Shown here: in pieces, positions 63,523 through 64,000 of the stretch | Position numbering within the stretch: the stretch's first letter is position 1 | Layout: the number at the start of each line of letters is the position of its first letter | NCBI GenBank assembly: GCA_017309115.1 | Contig: JAFLEF010000028.1 | Span: 1 to 64,000 of the forward strand | Length of the DNA stretch: 64,000 nt | From: Verrucomicrobiota bacterium | GTDB taxonomy: Bacteria > Verrucomicrobiota > Verrucomicrobiia > Limisphaerales > UBA9464 | Direction: 5' to 3' | Notes under the pieces: generated by a model | Database searches by the model: none | What the model saw: only the letters and a program-made list of their open reading frames with translations | Told to the model about the DNA's origin: nothing | Program-made: the position numbers and the translations under genes

Positions 63523-64000
63523 ATGACTCCCTCGGCTTGGATGGAATTCGCCCTCTTCCTGGGGCTTCTGACGGTCCTCACCAAACCGGTGGGACTTTAT
63601 CTGGGACAGGTGCTTGACCCTCGGGGTCGGACTTGGCTCGACCCGGTGCTGAAACCTCTGGAACGGCTGACCTATCGCGTACTCGGGGTGAGGCCGGATC
63701 AGGAGCAGGACTGGAAGCAGTACACCCTGGCGCTGCTCCTGTTCAGTTTGGTGGGCTGCCTGTTTACCTACATCCTGCTTCGGTGTCAGGCGTGGCTGCC
63801 CTTGAATCCGCAGGCGTTGGGCGCGTTGAGCGAACACCTCGCATTCAACACAGCCGTAAGTTTCACCACCAACACCAACTGGCAGAGTTATGGCGGCGAA
63901 GGAACGCTGTCGTACTGGTCGCAGATGGTGGCGCTGGTGCTCCACAATTTCGCCTCGGCGGCGACGGGAATTGCGATCGCGGGGGCGTTGGTGCGGTCGG
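63523..64000 (+). CDS. kdpA: KdpA, K+-binding channel subunit (cut by window end)
   Basis: The frame from ATG 63523 remains open to the window edge (about 159 residues of roughly 560-600). It begins MTPSAWMEFALFLGLLTVLTKPVGLYLGQVLDP, as KdpA does. The first selectivity-filter repeat is visible: AFNTAVSFTTNTNWQSYGGE, then LSYWSQMVALVLHNFASAATGIAIA. KdpA is the high-affinity K+ translocating subunit of the KdpFABC P-type ATPase, induced under K+ limitation. kdpB, kdpC and the KdpDE regulators presumably follow outside the window. Confidence 0.95.
   Translation, partial: MTPSAWMEFALFLGLLTVLTKPVGLYLGQVLDPRGRTWLDPVLKPLERLTYRVLGVRPDQEQDWKQYTLALLLFSLVGCLFTYILLRCQAWLPLNPQALGALSEHLAFNTAVSFTTNTNWQSYGGEGTLSYWSQMVALVLHNFASAATGIAIAGALVRS

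Overview
This is a GC-rich bacterial chromosome segment, most likely from Verrucomicrobiota and probably a Limisphaerales (Pedosphaera-like) lineage. The evidence is a PEP-CTERM and a VPDSG-type C-terminal sorting signal, a GTG-started prepilin with an [17 protein letters not shown] helix, TAT-exported Gfo/Idh oxidoreductases, a DUF1080 protein, secreted proteins ending in a FFRLR-type module, and long intergenic spaces packed with dispersed repeats. The lineage is an inference, because no rRNA or tRNA gene is visible in the window.

Layout. 0-5 kb: a secreted unknown, gnd, an orphan VapB-like antitoxin and a secreted beta-helix protein. 5.2-12 kb (minus strand): DUF4239 protein, CKLC protein, prepilin, two related histidine-rich secreted proteins, an MFS/spermidine synthase fusion and a cytochrome c, closed by a clear intrinsic terminator. 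12.2-14.4 kb: RAYT-type transposase 1 among about a dozen short repeats. 14.5-25.8 kb: TPR protein, RsmB-like methyltransferase with a long RGG/RDD-rich N-terminus, TatD, Gfo/Idh, a two-domain esterase, a CHASE2-type cyclase and DUF1080. 25.8-31 kb: a four-copy 195-bp tandem repeat, then pyruvate carboxylase. 31-39 kb: VOC, DUF3024, Gfo/Idh, CutC, DMFase-like TAT protein, and a DUF433/DUF5615 toxin-antitoxin pair with a damaged toxin. 39.5-46.4 kb: a MurNAc/GlcNAc kinase-MurQ fusion, cysS, a TrmH-family methyltransferase and acs. 46.4-48.3 kb: a 12-unit repeat array with RAYT-type transposase 2 inside it. 48.3-58 kb: Ntn hydrolase, oligopeptidase B, a DUF4114/VPDSG protein, a sensor Ser/Thr kinase and ppk1. 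58.7-62.6 kb (minus strand): a packed cluster of small membrane proteins with two homopolymer frameshifts. 63.3 kb to the end: start of the kdp potassium-pump operon, with kdpA cut by the window edge.

The ordinary genes cover central carbon metabolism (gnd, pyc, acs), cell-wall recycling (kinase-MurQ), translation (cysS, RsmB-like, TrmH-like), phosphate and potassium homeostasis (ppk1, kdp) and export-heavy heterotrophy.

The most unusual aspect is the repeat ecology. Several REPIN-like families (paired inverted palindromes) occur in the intergenic spaces. Two RAYT-type HUH transposases each sit inside a different repeat family. A heptamer tract, (GCTGAGA)n, carries TGA in all three frames and lies at or just after the stop codons of five genes. 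Many long open frames in the window are shadows or repeat-derived and were left out.
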